A DNA stretch of 41,932 bases from Bacteroidota bacterium (GCA_029572965.1 JAKPQD010000113.1:1-41932), one strand, 5' to 3'; counted from the stretch's first letter, positions 25,350-34,469 are shown. Notes: a model not told the origin generated them from the sequence alone. Made by a program: numbers and translations.

Positions 25350-26564
25350 TCATTGAGTTCTGATTGCTTCAGACGGGTTTAGCCGTAGCGCCTTTCGTGC
25401 AGGGATGATACTTGACAAAATGCCAGTAATGATAACTAAAACAACAATCTGAATATAGGCATTTGGCTCAATGAAAGGGTAAACGATAGCACTAAATCCC
25501 ATATCGGCCATGCCGGAAGCAAAAGCTGTAAGGTCAATACCTGTTTTTTTGAGAATTTCTACCAAAATATACGACAATATCAGGCCAATGAATGAGCCGG
25601 TAAACATGAGCAATATGGTTTCAAGCGTAATCATAATAAATACCCTGAGCTTGTTCATGCCAATGGCCATGAGCATCCCGATTTCGCGGATACGGTCAAG
25701 TACTGCCATGAGCATGGTGTTGATGATGCCAAAGCTCAATGCCAGGAAAATGATGGTCATATAAATTAAGAGCATGTATTGTCCCGAGTCGGTCATAAGT
25801 CCCAATTCGGGCATTATTTCTTTCCATGATTTGACGCTGTATCCGGCAAGTTTTGTTTTCAGTTTGTCCGTTACTGTATCGGTTAGCTTGTTGTCTGTTA
25901 CGGTAATAGCTATTTCGTGTGCCATTCCGGGATTGAAACCTACAATTTCGGCTAAGTCATCATATTTTACATAAGCCATACGTTCGTCAAAGCTTGTATT
26001 GCCTGTGTTGTAAATTCCTGCTACTTTAAATGCCGCACTGGCAATGTTTCCCGATGAACTTTGTAAGGTAACTACGACTTTTGACCGCAGTTTTATCTTG
26101 AGTTTTTCTGCCAGCTTTTGGCCGATAAGGATACTGTTTTTTTTGCAACTGTCTAAGTAATGCCCTTGTTTGACATACTGGTAAATGCCAGTTACTTTTT
26201 TTTCTTTTTCGGCATCAATGCCAAGTAGCAAAAGTCCGTTGCTACTGTTGGCCGAGTTGACCATCGAGAATGTTTTTATCCGATATGAAAACGCCTTTAT
26301 TTGTTTGTTGTTCTGCAATATAGGGAGGATACTTGCCATATTGGCAATGGTGTCGTTGATTTCTTTATTTTCAAGAAAGTGTGGGTTGTGGATTTGAATA
26401 TTTGACACTTCATTTCCAATAGCTGCGTCAAGCCTTTGGTAAATCATACCATTGTAAAAAGCTGAAAATCCAACTCCTCCGATAACGCCAAAAACGATAG
26501 CAAAGATGATTACCAAGCTTCGGGTTTTGTTACGCCATATATTTTTCCAGCAAAGTGATAGCAT
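25350..26564 (-). CDS. FtsX/LolE-family ABC transporter permease (second permease of the locus)
   Basis: 404 residues. An N-terminal transmembrane helix (KNIWRNKTRSLVIIFAIVFGVIGGVGF) is followed by a MacB-like periplasmic domain (about 45-255), then three transmembrane helices in the C-terminal FtsX domain (YMLLIYMTIIFLALSFGIIN, IGMLMAIGM..., and a last helix before the ALRLNPSEAIRTQ tail). The four-helix layout and tail are typical of LolC/LolE. It has the same length as the other permease (29812-31026) and similar ends, so the two could form a heterodimer with the ATPase. The histidine kinase and esterase genes lie between the two permeases, an unusual separation for obligate partners. Confidence 0.92.
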   Translation of the reverse strand: MLSLCWKNIWRNKTRSLVIIFAIVFGVIGGVGFSAFYNGMIYQRLDAAIGNEVSNIQIHNPHFLENKEINDTIANMASILPILQNNKQIKAFSYRIKTFSMVNSANSSNGLLLLGIDAEKEKKVTGIYQYVKQGHYLDSCKKNSILIGQKLAEKLKIKLRSKVVVTLQSSSGNIASAAFKVAGIYNTGNTSFDERMAYVKYDDLAEIVGFNPGMAHEIAITVTDNKLTDTVTDKLKTKLAGYSVKSWKEIMPELGLMTDSGQYMLLIYMTIIFLALSFGIINTMLMAVLDRIREIGMLMAIGMNKLRVFIMITLETILLMFTGSFIGLILSYILVEILKKTGIDLTAFASGMADMGFSAIVYPFIEPNAYIQIVVLVIITGILSSIIPARKALRLNPSEAIRTQ

Positions 26565-26757
26565 AGTTGATAGTCTTTAGATGTTAGTTATTAGTTGATA
26601 GGGGATGGGCTAAGGATTTGTAATAGTTTATCAATCCCTTTAAAAGTTTTTTACATTTTGTAATTAGTGTCTTTCGCTTGTTTCGCCAAATATTTCGCCA
26701 GGAGGTGATGAACATTGTTTTTTTAAGTAAGAGAGCCGTTTTTAGTATATAATTTTG

Positions 26758-28656
26758 CTATAGTGACTGAGATAAATGGGCCTGAACTTTGGAAAGTAAT
26801 AATTCTTTAGTAAAAGGCTTACTTATGAAATCGTTGCAGCCACTGGCAAAAACGTTTTTTTTGTCAGCGTCTGTAGCAAAGGCTGTTTGGGCAATGATAG
26901 GAATTTTATCGTTAAAAGTCCGTATTTTTTTTGTAGCTTCAAGTCCGTCCATGACGGGCATTTTTATATCCATAAGGATGAGGTCAATTTTTTCGGTTTT
27001 ACTAATGTCAACAGCTTCTTTGCCGTTCATTGCCCGGATAAGCCGTATTTTATGGGAGTATAATATTTCTTTTATGAAAATATAGTTCAAGTCTTCATCT
27101 TCGGCAACTAATATTGTTTTTAATTCATCAAGATATGTAGCTGAAGCCTTATCCTGAATTTCTTTTTCAGTTTTTGAGAGGTTGTAAGGTAATGTGAAGA
27201 AAAATTCCGAACCTTGATTTTTTTCTGATTTTACCCATATTTTGCCATCCAACATCTCGATATAACCTTTGGTTATTGCCAATCCTAAACCAGTACCTCC
27301 GAACCGCTGGTAAATAGAGCTGTCTCCTTGCCTAAATCTTTCAAAGATGATTTGGTGCATATCTTCCGAAATGCCTATCCCTGTGTCTTCGACAAAAAAC
27401 TCCAGCCATTCGCCTTTTAGCGTGTATCCAAAAGAAACATGTCCTTCATGTGTGAATTTAATAGCGTTTTTTATCAAATTGCTCAATATCTCGGTAAGTT
27501 TTGTTTTGTCGGTTTTTATTGTTGAAAGTTTGTCATCCAGTCCCAGAGAATATTTTAATTCTAACTTTTTGTTGTGCGCTTGTTGTTCAAACTGTGCATG
27601 CAAGGTTCTGAATATATCGTTAATGTTGACCTCAGTGATGTTGACATTTATTTTACCCGATTCAAGAGTGGTTGTATTAACGACATCTGCTATTATTGCC
27701 AGTATTTGCTGACAACTCCGCGATATAATGTTGGCATAATGCTGGCGTTTTTCAATACTAATATCAGGGTTAACGATGAAATCAGCAAAGCCAATAGCAG
27801 CATTGGCAGGAGTACGAATCTCGTGCGAGATATTATGCAAAAAAATGGATTTCAGCCTGTCGCTTTCTTCTGCTTTTTCTTTGGCATTTCTGAGGCTTTG
27901 TTCCAACAGTTTTCGTTCAGTAACATCGCGTGCTACAGCTATTATACCTGTTGTATTGCCATGCTCATCGTACATTGGACAGATGGTAACATTGAAAGTA
28001 TTTACCTTTCCGCTATAGAGTTTAATAATTTGGTCTGTATTAACTGTAGTGGGTTTTTCAATCAGCTCTTGTTCAATATTTATTTTAGGTTCGCCAGGTT
28101 GAAAAGCAGTACTGTCGTCTTGCCCTATCAAGTCTGGGGCTTTTTTGCCAAAAGCTTTCTCTGCGGCCTTATTTATATACATATATTGGCCATTGAGGTT
28201 TTTAACTACTATCAATTCCGGGATGCTATCAATAATGGTTTGAAAAATGCTAACATCTTCTGGCTTTTCTATTTTGGTGTTATTTAGGTCCTTTATAGCA
28301 CGGTTGATAGCAAATACTATTCTTGGCAAATTGCTTTTCAATATTAAGTCGGTGGCACCCTGTTTGATAATTTCCACGGTTTTTTCTTCTCCAATGAAAT
28401 CTGATACAACAATTACCGGGGTTTTTGGGGTATGAATTTTAGCAATATTAAGTATTTTATCGCTATTAAAACTTTTTGAACTGTAATCTATTGAAATAAT
28501 GTCGTATTTGGCATTATTGAGTTTTGCAATCAGCTCTTTTTCGGACATTACTTGTTCCATAGAAAAGTTAATGCCTTCAGTAGTGAGAATAGCTTGTATG
28601 TGTTCGGAATTTTTCGGAACATCACTTATGTGCAGGATATTTATTTTTTTATCCAT
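26758..28656 (-). CDS. Hybrid histidine kinase (REC-PAS-HisKA-HATPase-REC)
   Basis: 632 residues, no transmembrane helix, so a cytosolic sensor. The order is: an N-terminal receiver-like domain (1-125, putative acceptor D57 in ISIDYSS), PAS with PAC (about 135-250, FQTIIDSIPELIVVKNLNG ... VARDVTERK), HisKA with H278 in LHNISHEIRTP, HATPase (N-box NLIKNAIKFT around 392-401, G1 DTGIGIS, G2 GGTGLGLA) and a C-terminal receiver (about 512-630, D563 in ILMDIKMPVMDG, Lys in ISKPF). It could start a phosphorelay to an HPt protein elsewhere. No transcription factor is adjacent. It separates the two permease genes, with 193 bases on one side and 75 on the other, so it may be a later insertion or a regulator of the locus. 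Confidence 0.95.
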   Translation of the reverse strand: MDKKINILHISDVPKNSEHIQAILTTEGINFSMEQVMSEKELIAKLNNAKYDIISIDYSSKSFNSDKILNIAKIHTPKTPVIVVSDFIGEEKTVEIIKQGATDLILKSNLPRIVFAINRAIKDLNNTKIEKPEDVSIFQTIIDSIPELIVVKNLNGQYMYINKAAEKAFGKKAPDLIGQDDSTAFQPGEPKINIEQELIEKPTTVNTDQIIKLYSGKVNTFNVTICPMYDEHGNTTGIIAVARDVTERKLLEQSLRNAKEKAEESDRLKSIFLHNISHEIRTPANAAIGFADFIVNPDISIEKRQHYANIISRSCQQILAIIADVVNTTTLESGKINVNITEVNINDIFRTLHAQFEQQAHNKKLELKYSLGLDDKLSTIKTDKTKLTEILSNLIKNAIKFTHEGHVSFGYTLKGEWLEFFVEDTGIGISEDMHQIIFERFRQGDSSIYQRFGGTGLGLAITKGYIEMLDGKIWVKSEKNQGSEFFFTLPYNLSKTEKEIQDKASATYLDELKTILVAEDEDLNYIFIKEILYSHKIRLIRAMNGKEAVDISKTEKIDLILMDIKMPVMDGLEATKKIRTFNDKIPIIAQTAFATDADKKNVFASGCNDFISKPFTKELLLSKVQAHLSQSL

Positions 28657-28731
28657 TGGAGCTTTTTTAAACCGTGCTGGTTTTATAATTATTCAAAATA
28701 CTGATGGCTTGTTTTATGAATATGGATTTTG

Positions 28732-29676
28732 CTATTTTGTTTTGTCATTATTTTTTTCTTTTAAAAATACATAATTAAGCCAGTTGAGACATGCTTGCGG
28801 CCAGCTTTTTTCGGATTCCCCTAATGTTGCTAATCCATACCCATGTCCGCCGGTAGGGTAAATGTGCATCTCAACAGCAATGGAGTTTTTCTTTAATGCA
28901 TTGAAATAAGCTATTGAATTATCGACAAAAACAACTTTGTCATTTACACTATGTACTATAAATGTTGGTGCTACATTTTTGTTTACCTGTGTTTCTCCTG
29001 AAAAGAAGAGTGCCTGACGTATATCAGGTTTTGTCCCGAGCAGATAATATGCTGCTTGCTGGTATGTTGCATCGTTTTTTACAGTTATCATAGGGTATAT
29101 GAGAATGGTAAAATCAGGACGGGCTCTGATTGTGTCTGTTAATGGATATACTACGTTGTTGTAATGCGTTGATAGCGTAGCCGCTAAATGTCCTCCGGCG
29201 GAAAACCCCATTATACCTATTTTTTTGGGGTTAATGTTCCATTCTTTGGCATGGCGCCGCACTATCCTTATAGCCTCTTGTGCATCTTGCAAAGGCCCAA
29301 TTGACTTGTCTTCCATAATACTATCAGATGGCAACCTGTATTTAAGCACAAATGCTGCAATGCCATGTTCATTAAACCATTTGGCCACGTCTTCGCCTTC
29401 GGTGGTGAACAGTAGTTTTTGGTAATTATCCCCGGGACAAATAATCACAGCAGTTTTGGGCGTTGTATCGGTTTTTAGGTTATAAATATATAATTCCGGG
29501 TCAGTTACCGCAAACCAGGTTTTTTTGTTTAATTGTTCAACAAGCTGCTCTTTGTAGTTTGGCTCGGCCTTTGATTGCGGGGCCCCATTTGGCCAAAGCT
29601 TTACTACCACAGGTTGTGCTATACATATTTGTTGAAGCGTAATTGCCAATATTGTCAAAAGTATCCTGTTTATCAT
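28732..29676 (-). CDS. Secreted alpha/beta hydrolase, acetyl-xylan-esterase-like
   Basis: 314 residues. A signal peptide (MINRILLTILAITLQQICIA, cleaved before Q21) sends it to the periplasm or outside. The fold is that of BD-FAE/Axe-type carbohydrate esterases: the WPNGAP opening, VIICPGD strand, nucleophile S159 in GFSAGGHLA, D246 in HSVNDKVV and H278 in TGGHGYG, a complete triad. It probably removes acetyl or similar ester groups from sugars. It lies between the export permease and the kinase on the same strand (135 and 75 bases), with no sugar-degrading neighbour. The role within the locus is unclear. Confidence 0.9.
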   Translation of the reverse strand: MINRILLTILAITLQQICIAQPVVVKLWPNGAPQSKAEPNYKEQLVEQLNKKTWFAVTDPELYIYNLKTDTTPKTAVIICPGDNYQKLLFTTEGEDVAKWFNEHGIAAFVLKYRLPSDSIMEDKSIGPLQDAQEAIRIVRRHAKEWNINPKKIGIMGFSAGGHLAATLSTHYNNVVYPLTDTIRARPDFTILIYPMITVKNDATYQQAAYYLLGTKPDIRQALFFSGETQVNKNVAPTFIVHSVNDKVVFVDNSIAYFNALKKNSIAVEMHIYPTGGHGYGLATLGESEKSWPQACLNWLNYVFLKEKNNDKTK

Positions 29677-29811
29677 GGATTTTGTGGTTTATTAGCAGTT
29701 AGTCAATTTTCTTCATTTTATTAAAGTTACTCTTTTTATTGAAAAAAATTGCTATTGCGATAACATTCGTTTATCCTTTTGAAAAGGTCTTGTTATATCA
29801 TTTATAAAGGA

Positions 29812-31026
29812 TTACCTTCGTATAGCTTTTGTCAAATCTAATTTATACACTGAATATATAGGATAAAGCAAGACTATTGCTACAATGCCCGTAACATTAA
29901 TGGCCTGTTGTATTATATAATCTGTTCTCCATGCTACAGGTAATAAAGGTTCCATTCCGAATGCTGCATAGACATCAGCCAGGTTGCCGCTTATTTGCAA
30001 AGGATGAAAGTGAAAGTATGTAATAATAGGCAAGCTAAAAGCAGTTCCAAATAAAACACCTATAAAGCATATATAAAACAATTCGGTGCCTACCAGTTTT
30101 AATAAACTGCTTCGTTGCATGCCGAGGGCTATCATAATTGCGTATTCGTGACGGCGTTCGGAAATCATCATCAGCACAGTTCCAAATACACCGAAGCCTA
30201 CAATGATATACAAAAGCACAAGCATTATCACGCCCCCGCCTTCGTCGCTGACGTACTGTTGATATAGTTCTACCAGCATATCCTCCCATGTCATTACCTC
30301 AAAGCTTTTGGTGTCAATAGATTTCGCAATATGTTTGGTGATTTTGTCCATTTTTTGAGGATTGTCAATATCTACTATAACAGAAGTGAGCCTGCTTTGC
30401 ATTGAATAGAACTCTTGAGCAGCCGAAAGTGGCATATATACCATTTGATTGTCAAATTCGGGGGCCGGAAGCTTAACAATTCCTATAATCCTAAAAACTC
30501 CATTTGCTGAAGCCCCTTGATAACCTTGGCTTAGCAAAACAAGCGAATCGTTGACTTTTACTTTCAGGAAGTTGGCCAAGCGTTCTGAAAGGATGATGCC
30601 TGTATCTTTTTCGTGAAAATATCTTCCGCGGACAATTTTTTTGTCCAAGGCCGAAAAGTTGTTTTCTATCATGGGGTCAATGCCTACGGTGATAACCCCT
30701 TTGGTCTTGTCGCCATAAGAAGCCAATGAAAATGACTCAATACGTGGGATTAGCCCTTTTACGCCTTTTATGCCCTTGATTTTTTCTAAAGCCGGGTTAT
30801 CAGCAGCCATGCTGTAATCGAAGCTTTTGTTTTCCCAAAAATCTTTGGTATGAACCTGAATGTAACCAGTGTAAGAGTGAAGCACGCTGTCTATCAGGTA
30901 GCTCCATGTGCCAGCATGGAAGCCTCTCAGCAAGATTGCAAAAAATACTGCAAAAAATACCGATGCTGCTGTTATCAGCGTGCGGCGCTTGTTGCGCCAA
31001 AGGTTCCGCCAAGCAAGAATTAGCAT
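29812..31026 (-). CDS. FtsX/LolC-family ABC transporter permease (first permease of the locus)
   Basis: 404 residues with the same architecture as the other permease: first helix in AWRNLWRNKRRTLITAASVFFAVFFAILLRG, MacB-like periplasmic domain (about 40-265), and three C-terminal helices (VIMLVLLYIIVGFGVFGTVL, LFYICFIGVLFGTAFSLPII, GIVAIVLLYPIYS) before LDLTKAIRR. It lies 91 bases below the LolA-like gene. Partner of the second permease and of the LolD-like ATPase. An AT-rich word repeat (31027-31061) touches its start codon. Confidence 0.92.
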   Translation of the reverse strand: MLILAWRNLWRNKRRTLITAASVFFAVFFAILLRGFHAGTWSYLIDSVLHSYTGYIQVHTKDFWENKSFDYSMAADNPALEKIKGIKGVKGLIPRIESFSLASYGDKTKGVITVGIDPMIENNFSALDKKIVRGRYFHEKDTGIILSERLANFLKVKVNDSLVLLSQGYQGASANGVFRIIGIVKLPAPEFDNQMVYMPLSAAQEFYSMQSRLTSVIVDIDNPQKMDKITKHIAKSIDTKSFEVMTWEDMLVELYQQYVSDEGGGVIMLVLLYIIVGFGVFGTVLMMISERRHEYAIMIALGMQRSSLLKLVGTELFYICFIGVLFGTAFSLPIITYFHFHPLQISGNLADVYAAFGMEPLLPVAWRTDYIIQQAINVTGIVAIVLLYPIYSVYKLDLTKAIRR

Positions 31027-31125
31027 AATTTGAAAATTTGAAAATTAGCAAATTTGAAAATACTCGGTATTGTATTGTTTAAATTGGTTTTCATTCTCGA
31101 ATTCCCTCATTTTCAAATTATCTAA
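31027..31125. repeat. AT-rich word repeats between permease and LolA-like gene
   Basis: Words such as AATTTGAAAA and its complement TTTTCAAATT are iterated at 31027-31061, directly before the permease ATG, and at 31093-31125 over the LolA-like stop (31118), separated by unique sequence. They share words with 24539-24598. Confidence 0.55.
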
Positions 31126-31867
31126 TTATCTTCATATTCTGTTGCGAGAAGAAGCTTTCGCTTATGGGTTTGTTGAAGATGACGCTTATCATTTCTACAA
31201 CAGTCTTGTTGCCGGGCTTGTCGGCCGGGATTAGCTCAAAGTGTGTTGGGATTTGGCGGTCGCCCATGGTTTTAATGTTACTGGCCGTTTCGGTCTTAAC
31301 CAATGCACCGTCCTCATCGTAGTATTCAGATTTTAGCTGAAAATACTGGTCTTTACTTATCCATTTGATGATATAGCCCCATACTACTGCGGCATCAGGC
31401 TTGGGTTCCAATTTTATTTTGTAGCACTGTTTATTGTCAAAGGGTTCATTGCCCAGCAAGGTGTGGTTGTAATCTTCTACTATTGAAGACTCTTTGAGCA
31501 GGTCGTCATTGGAGAAGTCGCTTCCCATCCAACCTTGTGACATCATCGATGGAGGAAGTTTTATCATACGCTGGATGTTAGGGACCCAGTTCCAAATTTC
31601 GTTTTTGCGTTTCAGAAATGTCTGGCCTTTTTCTTTGGCCGGGCCTGTCACCAGGGCAAGGCTGTAATCCGAGCCTTTGGCCCAGGTTTTGAGCGATATT
31701 GTCCTTTGCCATGTGGGGCGGACAATGGTAATGCGCATTACCGTTTCATTGCTTTGGCCTTGCATCAGGTCATAAGCTTTGCGGACAATTTCTTTGGCTG
31801 GTTGCTGTTGCGCGTTGGCCGAAAATATGGATATAATAAGGAAATTGAAAAGGTATAAACGTTTCAT
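31118..31867 (-). CDS. LolA-like periplasmic outer-membrane lipoprotein-sorting protein
   Basis: 249 residues. A signal peptide (MKRLYLFNFLIISIFSANAQ) is followed by a beta-sheet body of the LolA-like (Pfam LolA_like) type: AYDLMQGQSNETVMRITIVRP, SLALVTGPAKEKGQTFLKRKNEIWNWVP, the invariant-looking SQGWMGSDFSNDDLLKES block near residue 125, and a C-terminal PISESFFSQQNMK. These proteins are thought to carry a lipid or lipoprotein from inner to outer membrane. The open frame runs 32 codons further up, but the signal peptide fixes the ATG at 31867. It lies 40 bases below the membrane-protein gene and 91 above the permease, as expected for a Lol-like transport operon. Confidence 0.9.
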   Translation of the reverse strand: MKRLYLFNFLIISIFSANAQQQPAKEIVRKAYDLMQGQSNETVMRITIVRPTWQRTISLKTWAKGSDYSLALVTGPAKEKGQTFLKRKNEIWNWVPNIQRMIKLPPSMMSQGWMGSDFSNDDLLKESSIVEDYNHTLLGNEPFDNKQCYKIKLEPKPDAAVVWGYIIKWISKDQYFQLKSEYYDEDGALVKTETASNIKTMGDRQIPTHFELIPADKPGNKTVVEMISVIFNKPISESFFSQQNMKIIR

Positions 31868-31907
31868 TCTATGAGGATTAGAAAGAATAAAAGTACAACT
31901 GTTTATT

Positions 31908-32360
31908 TCAATAAAAGAAGATAAAATAAACAAAAAATGTAGCAATAATAATAGTGCTGACAATCAGCACTATGACATTGCGAAGACGGTATTTGATGGT
32001 AATAATTAGCTCTCTGGTAGTTTTGTTGATGTAAAAATGTGAAACTGCCAGTAAATTAATGAAAAAAGCAATTAAAGGCAATACAACGAAAAGAATAAAA
32101 GGCAGATAGCCCGGTAGCCCGTTTTCGCCCGTTGTTGTAAACATTTTTTCGAATTTGACAAAAAAATCGAACCCAATCAGGAGCTTGATTTTTACAAAGG
32201 CTAACAACAGGATTAATATCGGGGCCAGGATAAACAAGATGCCTATGCGGGCAGATTTTTTGGCATTGACCATTCCTATTTTTAGTATTTCCTGGTGTTT
32301 CACAAATTCTGTCTTTGGAGTTTCCAGGTTTTCCATTTGTTTCTCAAAATTATTTTCCAT
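31908..32360 (-). CDS. Small membrane protein downstream of sigma factor, possible anti-sigma factor
   Basis: 150 residues. A ~38-residue polar N-terminus, presumably cytosolic (ETPKTEFVKHQEILKIGMVNAKK), precedes three transmembrane helices (about 39-57, 86-108, 127-149). No family is recognised with certainty. It begins 57 bases after the ECF sigma gene and is the second gene of the locus, the usual place of a membrane anti-sigma factor; its N-terminus is short for one, so this is an inference from position only. It could instead be a structural part of the transporter. Confidence 0.75.
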   Translation of the reverse strand: MENNFEKQMENLETPKTEFVKHQEILKIGMVNAKKSARIGILFILAPILILLLAFVKIKLLIGFDFFVKFEKMFTTTGENGLPGYLPFILFVVLPLIAFFINLLAVSHFYINKTTRELIITIKYRLRNVIVLIVSTIIIATFFVYFIFFY

Positions 32361-32417
32361 TTTCTTTGTTCTTTACTCTTTGTTCCTTGTTCTATTTAAT
32401 AAAATGCAATTTAGCCA

Positions 32418-32990
32418 TCAGGTTGCACTAAAAAATTCGATTTTCAATTTTTCCAGTCCACGCGATAGGAGCGATTTTATGGTACCTTCTTTTTTGTTCA
32501 ATATTTCGGCGATTTCTAATACTGATTTTTTTTCAAAATACCGTAAAGAAAGCACTTCTTGGTATTTGATGTCAAGCTTTTTTATACTTTGTTGGGCTTT
32601 CAGAAAGTCTTGGTTCAGTTTTAATTCTTCTTCCAGCAGTTGTTTTTCAGTTATAGATTCTTCAGTTAGGGTTAACAAGTAAGCATCGCCGAAAGTTAAG
32701 TCTCGCAAAAGGTTGTTGGTCCTGTTTTTTCTAAAATAATAGTTTGTCTCGTTAGTGGCAATGCGGTACAACCAACTTAGCAGCGATATGCCCTGCCAGT
32801 TAAAATGGCTAATATGTAAAAACGCTTTCATAAAAGTGTCGGCAGACAAGTCACGTGCCAGGTCGTAATCAGCAACCCTTCTGTATATATAGCTGAAAAT
32901 AGTTTTGTAATGTGCATCAAAGACCAATCCAAAGTTTTCGGGGTTTTCTTTAATCTTTAAAAGCAAAATCTGGTCAGGAATAGGTTCCAT
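32418..32990 (-). CDS. ECF-type RNA polymerase sigma-70 factor
   Basis: 190 residues with region 2 (about 20-90: FDAHYKTIFSYIYRRVADYD, RDLSADTFMKAFLHI, then SWLYRIATNETNYYFRK) and region 4 (about 130-185: LDIKYQEVLSLRYFEKKSVL with the helix-turn-helix EIAEILNKKEGTIKSLLSRG). There is no C-terminal SnoaL-type extension. It heads the minus-strand export locus, and ECF factors usually activate their own operon, so it probably controls the transporter in response to an envelope signal. The ATG at 32990 is chosen over an upstream in-frame Met because region 2 then begins at the usual distance. Confidence 0.95.
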   Translation of the reverse strand: MEPIPDQILLLKIKENPENFGLVFDAHYKTIFSYIYRRVADYDLARDLSADTFMKAFLHISHFNWQGISLLSWLYRIATNETNYYFRKNRTNNLLRDLTFGDAYLLTLTEESITEKQLLEEELKLNQDFLKAQQSIKKLDIKYQEVLSLRYFEKKSVLEIAEILNKKEGTIKSLLSRGLEKLKIEFFSAT

Positions 32991-33290
32991 TATTTTTTCT
33001 GTATTCAATGCATAAAAGTAAAAAGGTTGCAATATGATAAAAAATGTTAATTAAGGATACTTGTAAGTTGTTGATTATTAATTACATTAAATCCAGGTTA
33101 AGTTTTGTAATGTAAATAGAAATTTATAAATAATATGAAAATACTGAAAAATTGCTTTTTTGAAAGGCAAAACAGCAGTTGACTGAATAATTCATAATTA
33201 ATCTAAAAATGTTGATATTTAAATATAAAAACATTTAATTTGGTTTTTCAAATTTGAAAATATTAATAACTAACACAAATACTATTGATT
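32991..33290. other. Divergent intergenic region between sigma factor and TPR gene
   Basis: 300 AT-rich bases. No clean TTTG-N19-TAnnTTTG was found on either strand. A perfect 16-base palindrome TTTTCAAATTTGAAAA (33245-33260) lies 30 bases before the TPR start; it may be an operator or one more member of the AT-rich word family. No other gene or RNA is recognised. Confidence 0.5.
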
Positions 33291-34262
33291 ATGAAGACTT
33301 TGAAATGTATCGTATTAAGTTCAGCCTTATTTTGCTTTGGTTTACAGTATGGGGCTGCTCAATCGCAATCGGATGCTGCTAACTTATACAATGGAGGGAT
33401 AGCGCTTATGTCCACTGACCTTGATGGTGCTATTGTAAAGATAGACAGTTGTATCATTGTTTGCAAACAGATTGGGGATTCTGCCAATGATTTGAAAAAC
33501 AAAGCAGGACAGTTTTATGCCGACTTACATTACCAAAAAGCATTTAAACTCTATAATAAAGATAAAAACCTTCAGGCATCTATTGCCACAGCCAAAAAAG
33601 CTATTGCTTTTGCAGACGAATATGCTTCTGATAAGGTAAAGTCAAAGACTGAAACTTTTATGGTCCAGTTATATGCCAAACTTGGTTCTGAGTTTTTCAA
33701 AACCAAAGAGTATGCAAAAGCTGTAATGGCATTTGATAGCGCTTTGGCCATCAATCCTGAGTATATATCTGCTATTCAGAACAAAACAATGGCTTATAAA
33801 GTATTGGGTGACGAGCCTAATTTTTCAAAAACTGTAGCTATTTTGATTGAAAAGCTAAAGGCTAAAAATGATACAGCCCAATTGAGCAGCATAAATAATA
33901 CAGCCATTGATTTTTACAGCAAGTTGGGTTCAAAAGCTAATGCTGCCAACAAGCTTGATGAAGCTATTGCAAACCTTACCAAAGCTGAAACTTATGGTAC
34001 AGATAAGGATGTATGTTACTTTTTTGCTGATGTTTACAACAAACAAAAGAATTATGACAAAGCCATTGAATATGCCCAAAAAGGTTTAGCCCTTGAAAAA
34101 GGCAACAACGATGCCAAAGCTAAGTATTACTATGCCCTTGGAGTTGCCCAGTTAGGTAAAGGCGATAAAGATGCTGCTTGCGGCTCATTCAAGAGCGCAC
34201 AGTTTGGCCAGTTTGCTACTGCTGCCAAAGCTCAGCGTACCAATAACAAATGTGCCGACTAA
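33291..34262 (+). CDS. Secreted/periplasmic tetratricopeptide-repeat protein
   Basis: 323 residues. A signal peptide (MKTLKCIVLSSALFCFGLQ, cleavage near AAQS) is followed by helical TPR-like pairs: QKAFKLYNKDKNLQASIATAKKAI, LGSEFFKTKEYAKAVMAFDSALAINPEY, KLGSKANAANKLDEAIANLTKA, VYNKQKNYDKAIEYAQKGLAL, and ALGVAQLGKGDKDAACGSF near the C-terminus. It is a protein-binding scaffold, probably periplasmic; no partner can be inferred. The ATG at 33291 begins the signal peptide. It ends with a strong terminator 18 bases past the stop. Confidence 0.85.
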   Translation: MKTLKCIVLSSALFCFGLQYGAAQSQSDAANLYNGGIALMSTDLDGAIVKIDSCIIVCKQIGDSANDLKNKAGQFYADLHYQKAFKLYNKDKNLQASIATAKKAIAFADEYASDKVKSKTETFMVQLYAKLGSEFFKTKEYAKAVMAFDSALAINPEYISAIQNKTMAYKVLGDEPNFSKTVAILIEKLKAKNDTAQLSSINNTAIDFYSKLGSKANAANKLDEAIANLTKAETYGTDKDVCYFFADVYNKQKNYDKAIEYAQKGLALEKGNNDAKAKYYYALGVAQLGKGDKDAACGSFKSAQFGQFATAAKAQRTNNKCAD

Positions 34263-34280
34263 GTAAACAATTAGCATAAA

Positions 34281-34323
34281 TCACCAAAACCGGTTTGTAG
34301 CTTTTGCAGGCCGGTTTTTTTTT
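34281..34323 (+). terminator. Terminator T1 after the TPR gene
   Basis: AACCGGTTTGTA pairs with TGCAGGCCGGTT (three G-U pairs) around a short GCTTT loop, followed by nine T. It is 39/41 identical to terminator T2 at 35916-35957. Confidence 0.9.
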
Positions 34324-34443
34324 ATATTGTGTCTGACAATTTTCGCAGAACTTTTCAATATCTTAATTAACGTGAGTTCGATATAAGAATATCTCTGCCA
34401 ATTACTGGAAAAACTTGAATAGCAATAAACACAGCTTTTTTAT

Positions 34444-34469
34444 GCAACTTTTTTATCGAAAAAAGTTGC
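34444..34469 (+). other. Perfect 11-bp hairpin inside the MITE-like element
   Basis: GCAACTTTTTT (34444-34454), loop ATCG, AAAAAAGTTGC (34459-34469). Confidence 0.8.

Noticed and set aside
27574-28287. A 237-codon plus-strand frame
   Set aside because: It lies wholly antisense to the PAS/HisKA region of the kinase, whose motifs are intact; it is a shadow frame.
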